Source: Blasia pusilla (taxonomy: Eukaryota; Marchantiophyta; Marchantiopsida; Blasiales). Taken from it: a stretch of 64,000 nt of DNA. The notes below the pieces were generated by a model, which searched no databases, had not been told where the DNA came from, and saw only the letters and a program-made list of their open reading frames with translations. Positions 46,840 through 58,880 of the stretch are shown piece by piece. The stretch covers positions 15,748,001-15,812,000 of the forward strand of contig CM114275.1 in NCBI GenBank assembly GCA_050084515.1, in the 5' to 3' direction. Position 1 is the stretch's first letter; each line of letters begins with the position of its first letter. The position numbers were made by a program, and so were the translations under genes.

Positions 46840-48460
46840 CTTCTATTGTAGATGCAACACCAAACAAACGTCTAAGAGGTATGCAATTGAAATTATTGAC
46901 ATCTTCACAATATTTACAAATTATAGATGTATTTGAGTGAATGAAATCTATTGCCTCATTCTCTACTCGTACACATCTAAACCTACTCTCACACATTAGA
47001 GATGCGTGAAGAGAGTCTAACGATACTTAAAAGGTACCAAGAATGCATATCTCGAATACAAGGAACAAGGATGTTTTAATTTCCTATATTGTCTGGCTTG
47101 GTGGTGGATGGTGAGCATGTTTGAGTTAGAGAACTAGCTTTGCAAGCAGCTTTGGAAAGAATGAGTGAAGCTACTAAAATATTTCGTGAAGGTCTTCCAT
47201 TTGAAGAAGGAGAAATTGGAGGTGCCTTCTTGTTTCCCACTTAAGAAGAAAATGCTTATATTTTTTATAGTTCAGTACTGTTTAATGGAGGTATTGCAGC
47301 CCAATAGGTGCGTGCAGTACTTGATGATAATGCTCCAATAGAAGAATGTTCTTCACCCAACTTGAAAGTTGTAGATGCAGAGCTGTTAGATGCATCTCAT
47401 GGTATTGTAGCCTAACCAGATGATTCCAGTGGATCAGATTCACACCTAGTTGACAAATTACTTGATACTCTTCATCGCCCGGCTATGGCTGTAGTAGAGG
47501 CCCGCTTGAGAAATTCACAAAATCCTGTGACTATGGAAGGACCTATTTATATATAGTAGCTAGAAGAGGCAGAGAGTAGAATTTGTACATATGAGCTAGA
47601 ATTGCGTCCACCAAGAGGAAGATCCAGAGTTCCTTTGTCATCACGCTTACTCTCTCGACCAGAGAAGCTTTAGTGGACGTTTGATAGTCCTCCAAGAAGC
47701 TCTCCAAATCCATATGAAGTCCTAAACAGTATCGAGGAACTAGCCCGCACAACTAGCAGCAATGGGCCACAATTATAGATGAATGCAGGTGCTCGAAGAT
47801 GTGTATATACTCCACATACAATTGGTTTTTTCACCCAAGGTAGTTACTCTTGATTGGTAAATTGACATCAACTCTCAAGACAAACTTTGGGAATAGATTA
47901 GTGTTGTTGATATGGCGTGGAATTCAAGGCTTTGAAGATTAGGAACCATTAGGGTTGTTGGAGTGCAGAAGACTTGGTTGTAAGCCCTCAATGGGCAAGA
48001 TTTGGTTCGAAGAAAAGGTCAATAATGATTTAGAAGGCTTTATGATAGTTGAAAAAGGATTACTACTAATTCGGTTTGTACATCTTAGTCGAACATTAGC
48101 TAATGTTAAAATTGGAAATATGATACCAAATAAGTATTGATTAGCATTTTTCTTTTGTAGTCATAGTCCTTTGGAGGCATCACTTCAAAGATTCAATGCA
48201 CTTTCTCAGCGTGACAAAAAAGGAAAAGGACTAGTGCAAGATCTGGGTTCCTTGCAAGAGGAAGAAACTCCTAGCAACCATAAACTTCAAGTAGAGAGAC
48301 AGAGCACACTACAAGATCGTCTTGAGGATGGCTATGTTGTGCCACTCATGTTCCTTGCAAGTAATTAGTACCTTATTGACCCAAGTATCAATTCATTTGT
48401 GGCTTAAGAGGTTTTCCATGTTCACGTTTTTTAATGTCGGTGTGCACTACGCAAAAATTA
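46840..48460 (+). pseudogene. Decayed coding region with in-frame TAA/TAG stops
   Basis: From about 47,130 to 47,840 one frame stays in register for over 230 codons with no frameshift, interrupted by seven stops: TAA twice and TAG five times, no TGA. Between them the sequence looks like ordinary coding DNA (LERMSEATKIFREGLPFEEG, LVDKLLDTLHRP, PPRGRSRVP). A second segment (48171-48420) follows a TTTCTTTTGTAG acceptor-like site and again meets TAG and TAA. Upstream, 46,850-47,040 shows TGA where Arg would fit. No CAG codon remains in the 47.13-47.84 kb frame, while five CAA remain, and CTA outnumbers CTG. This is the pattern of C-to-T decay at methylated CHG sites in a silenced gene or element. 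I recognise no family. Confidence 0.5.
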
Positions 48461-48540
48461 TTACTGAATCCTTAGAAATTTCGCTTTTAGTCCTTTCTGC
48501 AGAACCAGTAGCATTGGACTTAATGGGATGGATCTGTTAA

Positions 48541-51527
48541 GAGACTATATGTACTCACTAAATAGTTGTGTATGGCTTGACATCAATGTTTTCAACCCTC
48601 TTTTGCAGGCCGAGGGAACAATGTCCAACACTTTTCTACTTCAATAGCAACTTGGGTAGCGCTTTATGAGTATGGTCGACCAGAAGCCAAGTGAAATCCT
48701 ATGTCTTCCTCAATGTGTAGAGATGAGGTACTCATTTTAGCATTAGTATGTAAATACACTAGCCGCAGTGGATTCATGGAAGCATGGAGTTATTTGTCGT
48801 GTTGCATGTTGGCTAATTGTTTCTATTTTTGGTCAACGTCATTCTTATCTTTTTGTTTCCTTCTTGTGATAGCCTTGATTCTTGTCACTATCAAAAGATA
48901 TCGAAGGGCTTTTGAGGTGAATGATATCACCCTATCCTTAAAATGATGGTAAGAAGTGAACAATATGCACTTGAGCTCTCACAATCTTGCTTCTTTGGGT
49001 TGTACCTAGAGATGGTTGGAGTAGCTGGATGGAGGATCGGTGATATAATTTGGGTATCTGGATGAATGGCAAGCCGATCCCTTTGCTTTCTTTCTTGCTT
49101 ATTCACTCGGATCATAGATATGCTTCTCGATCCATTTGAGTGAGTTCTTCTAGTATAGAACGGAACATATCTCGCTTTCAAGAACATCCTCGATTACAAT
49201 AAGTTTTCGGTCCGCATCTCGAAAGCAATTTTCCTCAAATAGTCAAAATTCTACAAATAATGTGATATGTCCTCAATGCTCTTGTAAATGGCTTGATGAG
49301 ATTGAGTTTTAAAGTAGTCATACTTCACAATCAATCCTACATCGGTCAGCCGAAAGTGTGACGCATACCAGTTGTATTAGAGGCAGATTTTAGGCTACAT
49401 GTATGGTCTTCTGGAGCCTACCTTACCCTGCCCTATGTTTCCAAAAAAATGAAAAATGCATGTATATGGGTTTCGGGAAAATGTAGAAGGCACAAGATCT
49501 AGTGTCACCCCTCTCTATTGTGATGATAGCCACTAATTCTTATTTCAATAAAGAAAGAATATAACATACCGTCAAGCAGAGAGAAGTTGCACATCACCGA
49601 GTCATGGGAATGATTTTGATATGACTTGCACATGTGCAGAGCTACAACAAGTAACTTACTTGAAACTTCCGAGTTTGGGTCGTGGTAACAAAGAGTATAA
49701 TTTTCCCAGGTCTAATTTGCACCACCGTCCTATAACAAATACGCGATTTCTGCAATCATATTTAGAAGAGAACAAGCATAGGGGCAACACACCAAATGCA
49801 AAAAAAAATGAGATGCTCCCGATCTGGGCTCACTCACAAATACCTCTCACAAGAGTTTTCTCAAAGCATTGTTATTTTTCTTTCGTCACAGATCTACAGG
49901 TCTCATTTGGGATGTTTCAATTTAATCAATTATGTGCCAGATTGTAGCTTATCACCACAAAACATCAAAGAGAGAGAAAGCCGATTGTGTACAAAGGATA
50001 AAAATGCAAGAAAGTAGACTTACGAATTTTAGGTCATTCTAATAAAGAGTATTTTCGACCTAGCTCCGACTTGCACCACCTTCTTGTAACAAGTACCCAC
50101 GATGCCATTAAGGGAGTAACTCACTATCTGCAATCACGGTCACAAGAGAGCAAGCTCACCAATCCAAATGCAGATAGCGTCAAGCAAAGCATACCAGTTG
50201 AAGCAAGTAGATTATGTGCGGCCTTAAAGATTTCAACCTCAGGAGTTGAAATCATAATTGATCGGGAGTGTAGCGGATGGAAGCTGGCAGGTTAATTATA
50301 TGTAACGTCGATGGAAGATTAGGAGTTTGGGAATATAAAAGAAATGAAACGAGACGGAAAAGCAAGTCCTCTTTGACACCTTGAACGAATCATGTTCCAC
50401 ACCTTCAACAAACTAATTGGTTTCCTCTACTCAAAAGTTTGTGGCAACACCATTTTGTACAACATCATACCACAAGCGCCAACCAAGTAGCCAAGACCAG
50501 AAGAAACAAACACCAAATCATTTAGTACACATCAAACTAGGACCAACACGCCATTTTGACGCTGTAATCTGACACGAGGATAGAGCAAGCGAACGAGATC
50601 GTGTCCCATGTTCTTTAACAATTTGCATGAACGGAATTATACTTTGAGTACAGACTAGGATATAACAAAGTGTTGATAAGGTAAGGCACCATCCAGCAGG
50701 AGTGTAATCACAGTAATTAGTGCGAACGTAATTAGTTTAGCATCTAGAAGAACTGCCATGCGGGAGTCTAGTGATAGTACAAACGCGCACCTGGTTCACC
50801 CTCTAATGTTATAATAATAAAAAATAGGGGAGCTATAAAGCGACACATCATCAAATTGCTAAGGTGGATGGCTTCCCTGTCCAGGAAAAAAGTTGAGGAT
50901 ATGGAGTCGTCCCTATCAAGAATACACGAGAAGACCTACTTGTTGAGGCCGTAACGAGTTGAGTCATCATTTTACAGATCTTCTTCACTTGGGAAGTTTC
51001 TTTGCTTGACATACATCAATAGGGAGGAAAGTACTCGGAGAGAGAAATGCTTTTTATTGAACTTAAACATCTATTTTATTATGGAAGAGTGCCCTTATAT
51101 GTTTGCCATCTCTCCTGATGACATTTGTCTTTTTTGACCTGATAGTAAGACCTCTTTCCTATAAGCTCCTCTCAAACACACGAGATTTGTCTCCTTGGGC
51201 TCTCTTTCACCCGTGCTGAGCACAAACACCGACTAGTTAATAATTATGTGCTCGAAACTGGATTTGTCCCCTCCTTTCTTTTTGACATGTATCCGGACAC
51301 CCAAAAATTATTTCTATAACATGGATGTAACTAATATTAGGATATAAACATCTTGGGTTATAATAAAACTAGAGGATGCATGGGTTTAAATTGCCTCGCA
51401 TAATTAATTTTGAAGTATCATAATTTCAAATCAATTTCGAACCGTCATACTTGTCATAAGATGAATAATCCTGTTGGCTGAAAGTGCCAAGTGTCAAGAG
51501 GAGAGGAGTTTGCAAAATGAAAGGGCA
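48541..51527. other. Intergenic, low-level repeats, no recognised gene
   Basis: A diverged duplication lies here: a segment with AAAGAGTATNNTTT, a CNANTTGCACCACC core and TAACAARTAC occurs near 49,690-49,800 and 50,040-50,160 (offset 354 bp). Nearby plus-strand frames are short and featureless. Confidence 0.45.
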
Positions 51528-53736
51528 CTTCTCCAATAATAATATAGATACCACGAGTTTCAGAAACCGTGACATGAGCATTTCAAATAATCGTATTCTT
51601 GATATGGGAAAACATACACAATCATATGCTGGAATTTGGAAAGATTCAAATCCCACAAGAGTTAATCTCCAAGGACACTACAACCTAAGCTTGCATCAAA
51701 TTGAGCATTTGATAGTTCTCCATGTTTCAAGTCATGTTGGATAGACAAAAAATTGGGTTTAGAACGAATAAGGCGGGATTCAAAAGCTTGCGATGTGTTA
51801 ATTCCAATGCACAAAAGATTAAAAAAAACACTCGAAATAGATCCAAATTTGTGGAAATAATTGTTTGAAGATCATAAAAAGGGGTCTAAACGGGATTTTT
51901 CGGATGAAAGATGGGGCAAATTTCTCTAGAACTACAAATAAGGGGGAGGATCTCCAAGAGAGTTAAGAGTCTTAACCTAAATTTTGGAATCATATATGGA
52001 TGGGGATTGAACAAAGGGACTGGCATGGACTAGGAGGTTGATATTGGGTTTTAACACCAAACCAAATCTAGTTGGTCTAGTTTTAGATCCTAACCTTGCA
52101 CCTTGACCTTAAATTGTGATATTGAGTTAAGGTTAGAGACTCAATCTAGGTCATTTGGGTAGTTGGGACTTTCGAGAATGACAACGTTAGTTCAAGGCCC
52201 TAAACTACCAAGAAAGTCTGTCCCAAATCCTACGTGACTTCATTATGCGGTGACTCGAGATCCAAACTTAGGAATGGTGAGGTTGTTTGATTCAAAATAT
52301 GGATAATTTGAGTATGGTACAACCATTATGGCCTTTACTTATTCATGGAAAATATTCATCATAGTAGGAGGAATCAAAATGAAATGTTTCCATATTAGGA
52401 CGTACTTTTCCATTAGGTACTTTATCACGTCACTTCCACTCTCCTCATTTAAGTATTACATTTCCTCTTACTTTCAAGAACTACCATCGATTTGTTTCTA
52501 TGTTTTGAATGATATGCTACATCCAAACAAGGAGTTAGGCATGGAGAGGGGCGTAGGGATGCCCGAAAACTGACTAAATATATGTGAGTGATGGATTCTA
52601 CAACTGAGGTCTAAGGGGTGGGCACAAGTCTAGGAGGAGAAACGCAAAGAATGGAGTCAATAGTGATTTAGCTAGCATTCAAGAGTGAGAAGGAGGATAA
52701 CATTGCGGACAATGTGGACCTCAACATCAACATCATTACATATGATATATTCATGGTTTGGGAGTCTAGAATGTAGTTGTAGAGATGTGATACCTAGTTG
52801 GTTCATCGGGTGCTTCCACAACTGATGTAGACATTTGGGTAATCAATTGGGTGATAGAAGCCCTTCTCGAGATATGGGGTAGAGCATCTATTTGACCAAA
52901 CATTAGAATAGAAAAAGTGCATGCATCCACACTTGTTGCAAATGCAAGTGCTCTGTTGCATGGCACGCTTGATGTATGCCAATGACAAAAGACGAGTCAA
53001 TAGTTGTACAAACTCACCATTTTATATACCAGAAAACTTTCTATATATCTATATAATTATAATTTTTTTCTTTGGGGGGCAGAAAACAAGTTTAATATGT
53101 TGTATGTTCATGTGAGTGAATAGTTGGATGGAATGGTTGATTTTAATTTATTTGCTAAAAAAAGATTGTTACTTTGTGAATTCTTCGCCACTTCCCATTC
53201 TCATAATTTTGCGAGTGTACTGAGCGAGTTTTTTTTTTGTCTAGTTTGCAAACTTTCTCTAACTCTATGAGTGTAAGAAAACATGAGTGTGCTACTTATA
53301 ATTGACTTGCTTTTTGTGAGTCAAAAACTAAGTTTTGCAAGTGATGTGCAAATAAATACTTGTGACTTTATGAGTAAACTACAAGTGCACTATGGCTCTT
53401 TACATTTATAAATTTTGTATCAAATGTAGTAGAGCTCAAGCATATGTTAAAATTTCCCTTGGATACAATCAAATGCCAATATGCATGATTTTTCTCTTCA
53501 CATAAATGTGCCTAAGAATGTGAGATTTTCATCATCTTAATTATACACCTATATTCCATTAAGGTAAGTCATGCACACAAAATACCCCAACTTGTAGAAG
53601 AGGTTGCTAATTACCGCCCCTACATGTATGCTTTGTTTTGCTTGTCGGCTAGGCAGGCTATTTCGGTTTGTGTGATTGCTGTATACCATGGATGAATTTT
53701 TTTTGTGTCTGCCTACCGTGGATCCCTGTAACCCGA

Positions 53737-53880
53737 TTCATGTGACTTAAATTTGTGTGATTAATAATATTCGTGTGACTTTAACCACCTCCTACTAATT
53801 CCGTCCTATTCATGTGACCTAAATTTGTATGATTAATGATACTCGTGACTTTAACAACCTCTTACTAATTTTGTCCCATC
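53737..53880. repeat. 72-bp tandem duplication
   Basis: Units starting TTCATGTGAC at 53737 and 53809 share AAATTTGTNTGATTAATRAT and CTNCTACTAATT with few differences. Confidence 0.88.
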
Positions 53881-54232
53881 CGTCCTATTCTTCCATGTCC
53901 GTTCCGGTATCCTCTCCCGTAATGGTGTGTATACCTCGTATAGAAACTTGTTTGTATGGGCATTTTTTTCTAGTTCCACAACTTTCCCTCCCTTGTATTC
54001 TTTCTCCTATATTTACTAATATACAAACTAGTAGTGGTTTGTATTTCCGTACCATCCATCCTATTCTTTCCCAGTCCTTTCTCATATCCTCTCGTGTGAT
54101 AGTGTGTATACCTCATATCCAACCTTGTTTGTATATGGGCATTTTTTTCTCTCATCCCTAAACTTCCCCTCACTCCTCACTCGTATATGAAAACTAATGT
54201 ACCTAATATACAAACTATTGACGGTTTGGAAA
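53878..54232. repeat. 177-bp tandem duplication
   Basis: The segment with GTGTGTATACCTCRTAT, a TTGTTTGTATNGGGCATTTTTTT core and AATATACAAACTA is present twice, 177 bp apart (GTGTGTATA at 53925 and 54102). Together with the 72-bp duplication, it shows repeated slippage or unequal exchange here. Confidence 0.85.
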
Positions 54233-54663
54233 AACTATAAAAAAAATTTCTCTCCCACCCTTATCAAAGGGCTACATACTAGTTAATCCAAGAACTTCAA
54301 CAAGGTCCCAAAATTCCTTGCTAATTAAAGAATACACGTCCCTTACTAAAATAATATTATTCAAGGAAAAGTATTAATATGAAACCTAAGTTGAAAAAAT
54401 TATTGTGCCTTATCATTGCACTTGTCTTGAAATAATAATATGCCATGTCACAACATTTGTCATTTCAATGAGTTTGGACTTTTTTTTATAATGATCAATT
54501 ATAATTTATTCACTTAAAAATTGAGATCAATTTACACACTCTTGGTAATAGTACAGCATGCAAAATGCAAGTAGTAATTGTTGATACTTTTTTCTTTCTT
54601 TTTGCAGTCCTAGTTTGGGATACAATGACAAACCGATTCGAATTCTTGGTTTGTAAATCCTTA

Positions 54664-56250
54664 TCTATACTATAATGGGCAACCATATCTATATCTATAT
54701 CTATCTATATATTATAATGGATGACCCCATATATGTAATAACATAATATAGTGGGATAGTAAGACAAAATAACAGCATGTTTGAAATTTTTGAAAAATTT
54801 CTAGTGATTTATATTAGATGGGTAGAGAAAATGAATTTGAATGGAAGAGGAAAATATTTTAAATAATTTATTATGTGATGAAAATTTTATTTAATGTGTT
54901 TTATGATAGTTGATCTTAGATATAAAATAAGAAAAAATAGTGGGATAATTTTTCAAAAACTTAAAATTTTAATTTTATCACTTAATTCATATTTTATGGA
55001 AAGGAAAATTGAATTTTAATGTAGAGTTTTTAAATTTCATGGAAGGATGGAATTATTTAAGGAGGGTGGGGTGTTATTTAAATTTCAATAGATGAGTGGA
55101 ATTATTTTAAAAAGTGAAATGTCATTACTCTTCTTACATTTAAGAAAATAGAAATCATACTTCAATTTTGAAATGAAAAATATTATCAATTTTAAAAATA
55201 ATCACGTTAATCCACATTTTCTATTTTTGGAAAGTAAAATGATTTTATGAATTAAATTTAAATAACAATTTAGTTAGTGGATGTTACTTTCGTGGGAAGA
55301 GTAGAAGGGGAAAAGTAGATATTATTCAAACTTTTATGGAAGGATGAAATTATTTAGGGTAATTGGATATTATTTGAGTTTGAATTGAGGAGTAGAATTA
55401 TTTTTAAAGTGAATATTATTATTTTAAAGATTTAAGAAAGTAAAAATTATGGTTAAATTTTGAATTGGAAAATATATCTTAACTATTTAAAATTCAATTT
55501 TCACGGGAAAGCATGACCATGCTAACTAGTATGCACAATAAGAAAAAATAATGGGATGCAAAGAAAAAATAGCAATATGTATGAATTTTGATTTTTGACT
55601 CCTTAGTCATATTAGATGGATAGAAAGAATAAATTTGAGTGGAAAAAAATAGTTTTATTTATCGATTGATAGTTAATATTTAAACTAAATTATTTTATAA
55701 TGAGTGATCCTAGATGTATAATAAGACTAAGTTATAAAATAATAATAAAAATGGGAAATTTTTAATTTTAATTATTTTAATTCATATTTGATGGGAAATG
55801 AAAATGAATTCTAACAAAGAAAGAGTAAATTTTATAAAGTGGTAGAATTCTTTAGGGGAGTGGGATGTTATTTAAATTTTAATTGAGGAGTGGAATTACT
55901 TAGAAGAATGGAATTTTATTGCTCTTATAAGATTTAAGAAAATAAATTTTATATTTCGAATTGGAAAAAATATGCTTATTTTTAAAAAATATTCATATTA
56001 ATTAAAATTTGATATTTGGGAAAGGAAAACGATTTTTAATGAAAAAAGGAAATTATTTTATTAATTAAAATTAATTAATGATTTAGTTCATGGATGTTGT
56101 TTTGGTGGGAAGAATAGATATTATTCAAACTTTTATGGAGGAGTGAAATTATTTAGAAGAGTAGGACATTATTTAAAAGTGAAATACTATTACTCTTTTC
56201 AGATTTAAAAATTTGGAAGCTATAATTAAATCTTGAAATGAAAATTATTT
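54664..56250 (+). mobile_element. Tandem pair of AT-rich Helitron-like elements
   Basis: Copy 1 starts A|TCTATACTATAATGGGC (54664), with a similar start at 54704. It ends with hairpin GCATG-AC-CATGC and CTAG at 55526-55529 before T. Copy 2 (55530 to about 56250) follows directly. It aligns with copy 1 through blocks such as GTGGGAAGA-TAG, ATATTATTCAAACTTTTATGGA and GGAGTGGAATTA, but lacks a clear 3' hairpin. A sub-repeat (GAGTGGAATTATTT, then AAAGTGAAAT and GATTTAAGAAA) occurs about four times, near 55.09, 55.39, 55.89 and 56.18 kb. The pair is non-coding. Confidence 0.5.
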
Positions 56251-56830
56251 AATTAGTGAGGTTTGGTTAGAGTCTCACTTCCTAAAAGTACACAAGAGAT
56301 CTTGTAGAATTCCGACGGTTTTTGAAGTATTTTCAAGTTGATAAATGATATGTTTCCTTCTCTTCCAACTTCAATGTCTTGTGATCTAAAGTCCAATTGA
56401 CTCCTCTAGTTCCCTTGTTCATTCACCAACCTAGTTTCTTTAGACCCTAAATCCGATATACTCCTTATATCCCCTTAAATTTTCATTCCACCATTTGGTA
56501 TTGTCACCTTGTCATCCGATGAATTCCTACAATACAACTAATATATCATGCCATGACTATAATTTAAAATTATAGATTCATTGCACGGATTTAAAATTTT
56601 GAATTATTCATCTTTAGTGTATAATTGAATTTGAACGATCCTATGTAAAAAAAGTCTCAAACAAAGACATGATTTCAAGAGACAATCTCAAATAATATTA
56701 TAGATTTAGAAATTTAATTCATTGGGACAAATCGATTCAAGTCGGCGTCCTCTTTTTAATTCAGTGGGTCTTGGCCACAAACTTGACAGCCTCCAGAGTT
56801 CTCATCTCATGGGTGCATCAATTACTCTTG
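56251..56830. other. Intergenic, nothing recognised
   Basis: This AT-rich stretch lies between the repeat pair and the USP-like fragment. No features seen. Confidence 0.5.
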
Positions 56831-56834
56831 CCAT

Positions 56835-57280
56835 GTGCCAACCAATCCAATGTGCGAACCGATTCTCAACGGCAATATGAAAAATCGGAGCTTCAACTTT
56901 GTATCCATATGTTATGTAGAAAATATGCTCCTAACAGAGAGCTCTGGATCGGATGCCTACATGCTCTATGCAAAAACAGGTAGTAGTCATGAGTTGTTAT
57001 CCAAAAACTCCGGTTTGAGTTGTTGGAGGCAATCAATGTGCCAGTGCATATGGAGTACTGGCAAGGAATGGTGGATTGGGTCTGATTTATCAGCAGTGCA
57101 AAGCGATTTTGCTTTTAATTTGAAGAAGATGGAGTTCCAGATTCGTGTTTTTTGTGAATCTATGCGCATGATGACAGATTGAAGCACGAGTTTCTTGACA
57201 CTGAGCGAGCAGAGGAAAAAACAGATGCCCTGCTTCAAATGAGGCGGACCATTGTGAGTGAAGAGAATGGGTTCACTTGA
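56835..57280 (+). pseudogene. Possible ubiquitin-specific protease fragment
   Basis: In one frame near 56,920-56,985 the sequence reads LLTESSGSDAYMLYAKTG, like the (S/T)xDAYMLxY segment at the end of the USP catalytic domain. About 200 bp later, in other frames, come FELLEAINVPVHMEYW and a charged helix (LKHEFLDTERAEEKTDALL) that could be the coiled region after a USP domain. Frames change without splice sites and stops intervene. This may be a degraded retrocopy or an exon pair I have not resolved. The family is a guess from a short motif. Confidence 0.25.
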
Positions 57281-57849
57281 CAGAACTGCAGGGGTACCAT
57301 GGAGGCAGAGAGCATATCCATACCTTGCTGCTCGAGATGTGGAGGCTTGGGTTCCAAGAAGCTGGTGGTGATGGGTCTATGGAAAGGGTAAGGTTGAGGG
57401 TATGGTCCGCCTCATGCCCTCCTTGCCCACGTAAGAGCGGGCAGCTCAGTTGAGGTAGGTATGGCCACCACAGCCAAATCTTACTCCTTGACAACACATA
57501 AAATCTGCCGCAATTTTAGTTGCTTTCGTGATAGACCTGGCATCCACAGACTAACATGCTTTTCCAAGAGAGAATGAATCTGCGAATCGACCTACAAACA
57601 ATCAAAACAAAGTCAACTACTTTCATCTAGAGGTGCTCAGTCCACATGGTATAACAGAACAGAAAGAATCTTTCTTCACATTTTACATTTGGAGAATTGT
57701 GCACACAGGCGAACTCTCGTAAACCTTTGTCCCCCCTATACCTCTATCTGAGGACTGTGATTGAGTACACCTTTCCAGAAACATCGATTAATTAAGGATC
57801 ATTACAGAAGTAGGATAGCAAAGAGAGACTCTACTCATTAATTAGTGTA
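57281..57849. other. Intergenic, nothing recognised
   Basis: A 74-codon minus-strand frame (57497-57273) shows no domain. No other features seen. Confidence 0.45.
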
Positions 57850-58345
57850 GAGAGTGAAAAAAGTGAAGAAGGCACCATATGAGAGGATGGAGACTCTCTC
57901 ATATAGTGTTAGTGCTGACCATACAATGTACTGGTGCAGAGCTTCCAAGTGTCAACCAGAAAGCTCTTTACAACACCATCTACCTCACCTGATTGGGATC
58001 CCCAATACACATTACTTACCAGTCCAGCAGCTTTGGGCAGTGAACAGAGATTGTACTCATTAAGTAGTGCCTGTCCTAGGCTTGCGACCATAGACCCTGC
58101 TCCCTGGTTGGACGGTGCTTGAGACTGGAATGGGTGTATAGAGAGGAAGAAGTTAAGAAGGTACCACACATGAGAGGAGAGAGACACTCTCATATAGTGT
58201 GAGTGCTGACCAAACAACTTGTTGGTGCGGAGTGTCCAAGTGTCAACCAAAACACTCTTCCCAACACCATCTACTTTACCTGATTGGGATCCCCAATAGA
58301 CATTACTTACCAGTGCAGCAGCTTTGGGCAATGAATCTAGGCTAC
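57850..58345 (-). repeat. 291-bp tandem duplication
   Basis: About 200 bp is present twice (57850-58055 and 58141-58345; GATTGGGATCCCCAATA at 57991 and 58282, offset 291). The minus strand is open across both copies (58331-57909), giving a repeated peptide with LVSNVYWGSQSG and VDTW. 291 is a multiple of three, so the frame is retained. Coding status is unproven: there is no domain, and no exons join it to the downstream vasohibin-like gene. Confidence 0.85.
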
Positions 58346-58880
58346 TGAATGTGTTTAGGATTTAGGGTTTCGGGAACAATTCTGGTGTTACCAGCTTTGC
58401 AATATCGGCATATGCTCTTGCTCTGTGTTGAGTGAGTTTTGTGCAGGAGACCAAGTAGTGACCAGAGGTTTCATCCCCATCGTCACACAAGGCGCAAAAG
58501 TTTAGTTGTGTTCCCATCCGAGCGAGAGAGAGAGAGAGAGAGGCAATTCACAACCCACATTATCTACCAGTTGAAGAATTACTTAAAAGCCTCACGAATT
58601 CATTAAAACGCACTTTCAAGCAACAGATTTGTTTGATGCTACTATATTTCTGTCAAAGTACTTTCGTATGATACACGAGTGTCATGCTCGGAGTCCTAGA
58701 ACAATTATACAGGTTCACGAACAATAAGAAAGGTGATACAAAGTAGGGTACCAACCTATCAGGTCAAAGGATCAGATGTCCTATGTTGCCATTTGCGGAA
58801 GTGCTGTGAGCAAGAAGAAAAATGCATGTCATAAAACTGACCATGACAGTGAATGTTGGGGAGTCTGAGGTGTAGCTCTC

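Larger units (their letters stand above)
51530..54282 (+). mobile_element. Candidate Helitron-like element
   Basis: The left end is the dispersed motif TCTCCAATAATAATATAGAT (51530). The right end has hairpin CCCTT-ATCA-AAGGG (54258-54271) followed by CTACATA and CTAG (54279-54282) before T, a good Helitron 3' end. The 2.75-kb interior has no helicase or Rep coding and includes two local tandem duplications, so it would be non-autonomous. The base before the left TC is T rather than A, which weakens the call. Confidence 0.38.

Noticed and set aside
46840-48460. Variant genetic code (TAA/TAG = Gln) as the explanation for in-frame stops
   Set aside because: Upstream TGA at Arg-like positions, absence of CAG and excess CTA fit methylation-driven C-to-T decay, and the surroundings are ordinary plant repeat DNA.
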